Below are positions 61,850 through 64,000 of a stretch of DNA of 64,000 nt, piece by piece (position 1 is the stretch's first letter; each line of letters begins with the position of its first letter). This DNA comes from Chionis minor. Its lineage: Eukaryota > Chordata > Aves > Charadriiformes > Chionididae. The position numbers and the translations under genes are program-made. The stretch is from positions 1,369,472 to 1,433,471 of the forward strand of contig VZSF01006717.1 of the NCBI GenBank assembly GCA_013398295.1, given 5' to 3'. The notes under the pieces were generated by a model. It ran no database searches. It was not told the origin of the DNA and saw nothing but the letters and a program-made list of their open reading frames with translations.

Positions 61850-61925
61850 ATGGGAGTCTAACGCTGCTCCTGGAGAGATTTAGGTTCCTAACTTTAGACC
61901 CCAGCTTTGAAAATGTTGGCCTTTA
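61850..61925 (+). repeat. Ancient amniote interspersed repeat fragment
   Basis: ACTGATGGGAGTCTAACGCT, TTTAGGTTCCTAACTTTAGA and CCCCAGCTTTGAAAATGTTG resemble the sauropsid repeat 'aatgggagttaggcgcctaa...tttaggttccta...ccccaactttgaaaattttggcc'. The fragment is diverged but in consistent order. Confidence 0.5.
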
Positions 61926-62459
61926 TGTTCTAAGCCCAAAGTATTTCTGCACAGTGACATACTGTCATCCCTTCTATTCTGGCACCCTACCGCCTACTCA
62001 AACACACCGGCCATGTTAAAACAGCCAAATCAAAGAATTTGTCTTTTCTTCCCCCTCTTGCCACCTTTCACATATGGACTATTTCTGTCCCAAGTCACTT
62101 GATGTCCCACCAAAATGAGGCTTGCAAACTTCCAGTGAAAATGTCCTGTTTATTGCAAGAAGTGGAAAGCCAGTGCTGAGGTTGAGCAAGTTTTGGCTAG
62201 CTGATCTCTGCCCCCACGGCAGGAGCTGAGCATCCCACTCTGCTGGGGTCTTCTCCCAGCACCCCCATCCTTGTGGCTCTGCTCCACCAGCACAAAGGCT
62301 GGCTAGAAGCAGCCTCGCACCTGCTTTTCTTCAGCAGAAGACCTCCCTTTTCTTGGGCACATGAATCACTCTGTGACATTTTCAAGGATCTGCCTGGCGC
62401 TCGGGATCAAAGGCTCAGCACCCTCCTTGCATGTGAACTTGTGCCAGCGTTTTCATAAC
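61926..62459. other. Unique sequence, nothing recognised
   Basis: No repeat or gene recognised. Short open frames at 62,197-62,458 overlap on both strands. Confidence 0.4.
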
Positions 62460-62830
62460 AAAAATAATTGTGTGCCCTGTTCAACAGACCTGGCTAATGG
62501 CAGGTTCTGAGAAGCACCTAAGTACCTGGTAGCGGAGATGTAATAAAGCCTACTATACTTAGGCCCTTGCAGGCACTTCCAATTATAAAGATCTATTTTT
62601 GGTCCCTTTTTAAAATTGTTCTTAGCAAGGAGCCTCAGCCTTGGGTTATATTTTTTTTCTTACATTAAAAAAGCCCCACGCATTGTTTTGCTTATTTTGA
62701 GCTGGGAGTTTGAAAAAAGCAAACGGGTTTGCTGGTGGGAGGGTTACTTATTGTGTTTGTGCAAGTAAAGAAAGGTGTGATTTATGAAAATGAAAGTCCA
62801 CAGAGGATGCAAAATTTCCCTTTCCAAAAG
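62460..62830. promoter_or_regulatory. Candidate conserved non-coding block
   Basis: AT-rich and repeat-free, with AATAATTGTGTG, CCAATTATAAAGATC, CTATTTTTGG (MEF2-like), AGTTTGAAAAAAGCAAAC and GTGATTTATGAAAATG. This texture is common in conserved developmental regulatory DNA. Only a cross-species comparison could confirm it. Confidence 0.25.
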
Positions 62831-63125
62831 ATGGTTCTAAGCATGTTTTCTGAGGTGTTTTTGGGAGGAGGTTGCAGGGCTTGAGGGCTTGCTTGCAAAC
62901 AGAAAGTGCTCTCTGAGGTAGAAAAAAACTCTTAAGAGAATCACTGAAGACTTCCTACACCCCTTCTGGCCCCATGCTCACTTGGAGGCAAAGTGAGGGC
63001 CAGTTGCCGGTGGGGAACATTTTCCTCCTCGCTTGATGGCTTATGAGTATGATCTATAAAAGACCAGACAGAACAAATCCTTCTGACTTGAGGAGGAGAA
63101 TGGATACGTGAAGTCTGGAGCATTT
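62831..63125. other. Unique sequence, nothing recognised
   Basis: No repeat, RNA gene or convincing open frame. Confidence 0.4.
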
Positions 63126-63129
63126 CAGC

Positions 63130-63240
63130 TGTCTTCTAAATAAAAAGGCAGAGGAATTTAAATAGCAATATAATATATAAACATCAAATGCAAATTTAAA
63201 TTTCTTCTACGTCAGTCACGTCCTCCCCGTCTGCATTATA
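63130..63240. promoter_or_regulatory. AT-rich block with octamer and CRE-like words
   Basis: AAATAGCAATATAATATATA is followed by AAATGCAAATTT (containing the POU octamer ATGCAAAT) near 63,186, then TACGTCAGTCACGTC (CRE-like) near 63,210. It lies just left of a GC-rich stretch, so a promoter-proximal element is conceivable. No transcript evidence is visible. Confidence 0.25.
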
Positions 63241-63259
63241 ATTTAGTGGGAAGGATGCT

Positions 63260-63760
63260 GCATTCAGGATGGACGTGGAAAAGCAAGGTGTGCAGCCTGA
63301 TGCACAGGCTGGGATGCAGCTCATGGGGGGCCCAACGCCTCTTCCCCTGCCTCCCCCCTTCTCCACAGGGGCCGCAGGAGACCTGAACAGCACCGGTCGC
63401 TGGTGTGTTTCAGCCACGCGGGGGGCCCTGAGCCTGGGCAGTGCGCAGAACTGTATACGCAGCAAAGTTGTCTCTTGCGTGGGCTTGATCTGCAGCGAGG
63501 TGGAGGGGTGACGGGTGTGCAGGCAGCTCCATGCCTCAACAGGCAGAGATGGCCGGGCACTCTCAGGCGAGCAGTGTCGGAGGGGTGGCTGAGTCAGCGG
63601 GGGCGGCTAGGATGTCTCTGGGCGGTGAGGAGCGAAGGGTGGTGTGTTTCTGCCTGCTTGGTGCAACACAGCCCTGTCAGCGACCTGTGAGCTCGGGGCC
63701 AGACGCACAGAGCAGCCTGTTGGCTTTCCCACCACGTCCATGCTCACGTGCCCTGCCCCA
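63260..63760. promoter_or_regulatory. GC-rich right end with raised CpG frequency
   Basis: GC is about 60% with some 24 CpGs in 500 bp, including GCGGGGGCGGCTAGG near 63,597-63,611. This borders on CpG-island statistics. Long open frames cross it on both strands, as GC-rich DNA allows, and none is recognisable. It could flank a promoter lying at or beyond the window edge. Confidence 0.3.
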
Positions 63761-64000
63761 TGGGCTTCTGGAGTCTGTATGGACAGAGTCAGCTCCCAAC
63801 TGTTTTTGCTTGCCAGTGTGGGCATGTTTGAGACACTTCTGTGTCTTGGTGTAGAAACAGGCAGCTGTCAAAAGAGGAGAGAGTCATGGCTTGGTGAACT
63901 AGGCCTGGGAAGGCACTGTTGGCCATGCAGATGGGAGGCTGGGCTGGAACAGGAGGCTTATGTGGCCAGGAGAACAGAGAACAGTGTACCTTGGGGTGCA
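63761..64000. other. Unique sequence to window end
   Basis: Nothing recognised in the last 240 bases. No open frame here is convincing. Confidence 0.4.

Noticed and set aside
1..64000. CRISPR arrays, bacterial operons, prophage or plasmid features
   Set aside because: No regularly spaced direct repeats, no dense coding, no ribosome binding sites; composition and repeats are those of a vertebrate genome.

Overview
The window looks like nuclear DNA of a sauropsid vertebrate. A bird is the most likely source; a crocodilian or turtle cannot be excluded. Three things point there. The only retrotransposons I recognise are CR1-type LINEs, including a nested set at 44.6-48.8 kb. There are scattered remnants of ancient amniote MIR/SINE-like repeats. 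There is a long (TTTCC)n pentanucleotide tract. I saw no L1, Alu or other mammal-specific repeat, no prokaryotic gene organisation and no CRISPR array.

I found no cellular protein-coding gene I can name. The open frames are short and unrecognisable, and many overlap one another on opposite strands. The window is best read as an intergenic stretch or the inside of a very large intron. Two segments have good splice-site geometry and an open frame (26,803-26,899 and 34,682-34,960); they are offered only as exon candidates. The longest open frame outside the simple repeats (28,355-29,125, 256 codons) overlies a small CpG cluster but runs into an old repeat.

Layout. 1-13.8 kb is unique sequence with a purine-rich tract near 5 kb. 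13.8-25.2 kb is unique sequence with several eroded amniote repeat fragments and a poly-A run at 19.4 kb. 25.27-25.62 kb is the pentanucleotide tract, broken by a single N at 25,505. 26-34 kb is mixed unique sequence with old SINE-like fragments, the CpG cluster and one exon candidate. 34-44.5 kb is unique apart from the second exon candidate and a small CpG cluster. 44.57-48.82 kb holds two minus-strand CR1 copies with recognisable reverse transcriptase, one also with endonuclease remains. A plus-strand CR1 3' end is inserted into the second copy. 48.8-64 kb is unique sequence with A/C-rich runs, a perfect AT palindrome, a 37-bp tandem duplication, eroded repeats and a GC-rich right end.

Several AT-rich, repeat-free blocks carry clusters of homeodomain-, FOX-, POU- or MEIS-like words (19.2, 27.3, 30.6, 33.9, 35.7, 58.1, 58.9, 62.5 and 63.1 kb). 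They are reasonable conserved non-coding candidates, but only a cross-species alignment could say. I did not find a convincing new biological system. The clearest reading is the layered history of CR1 insertions.
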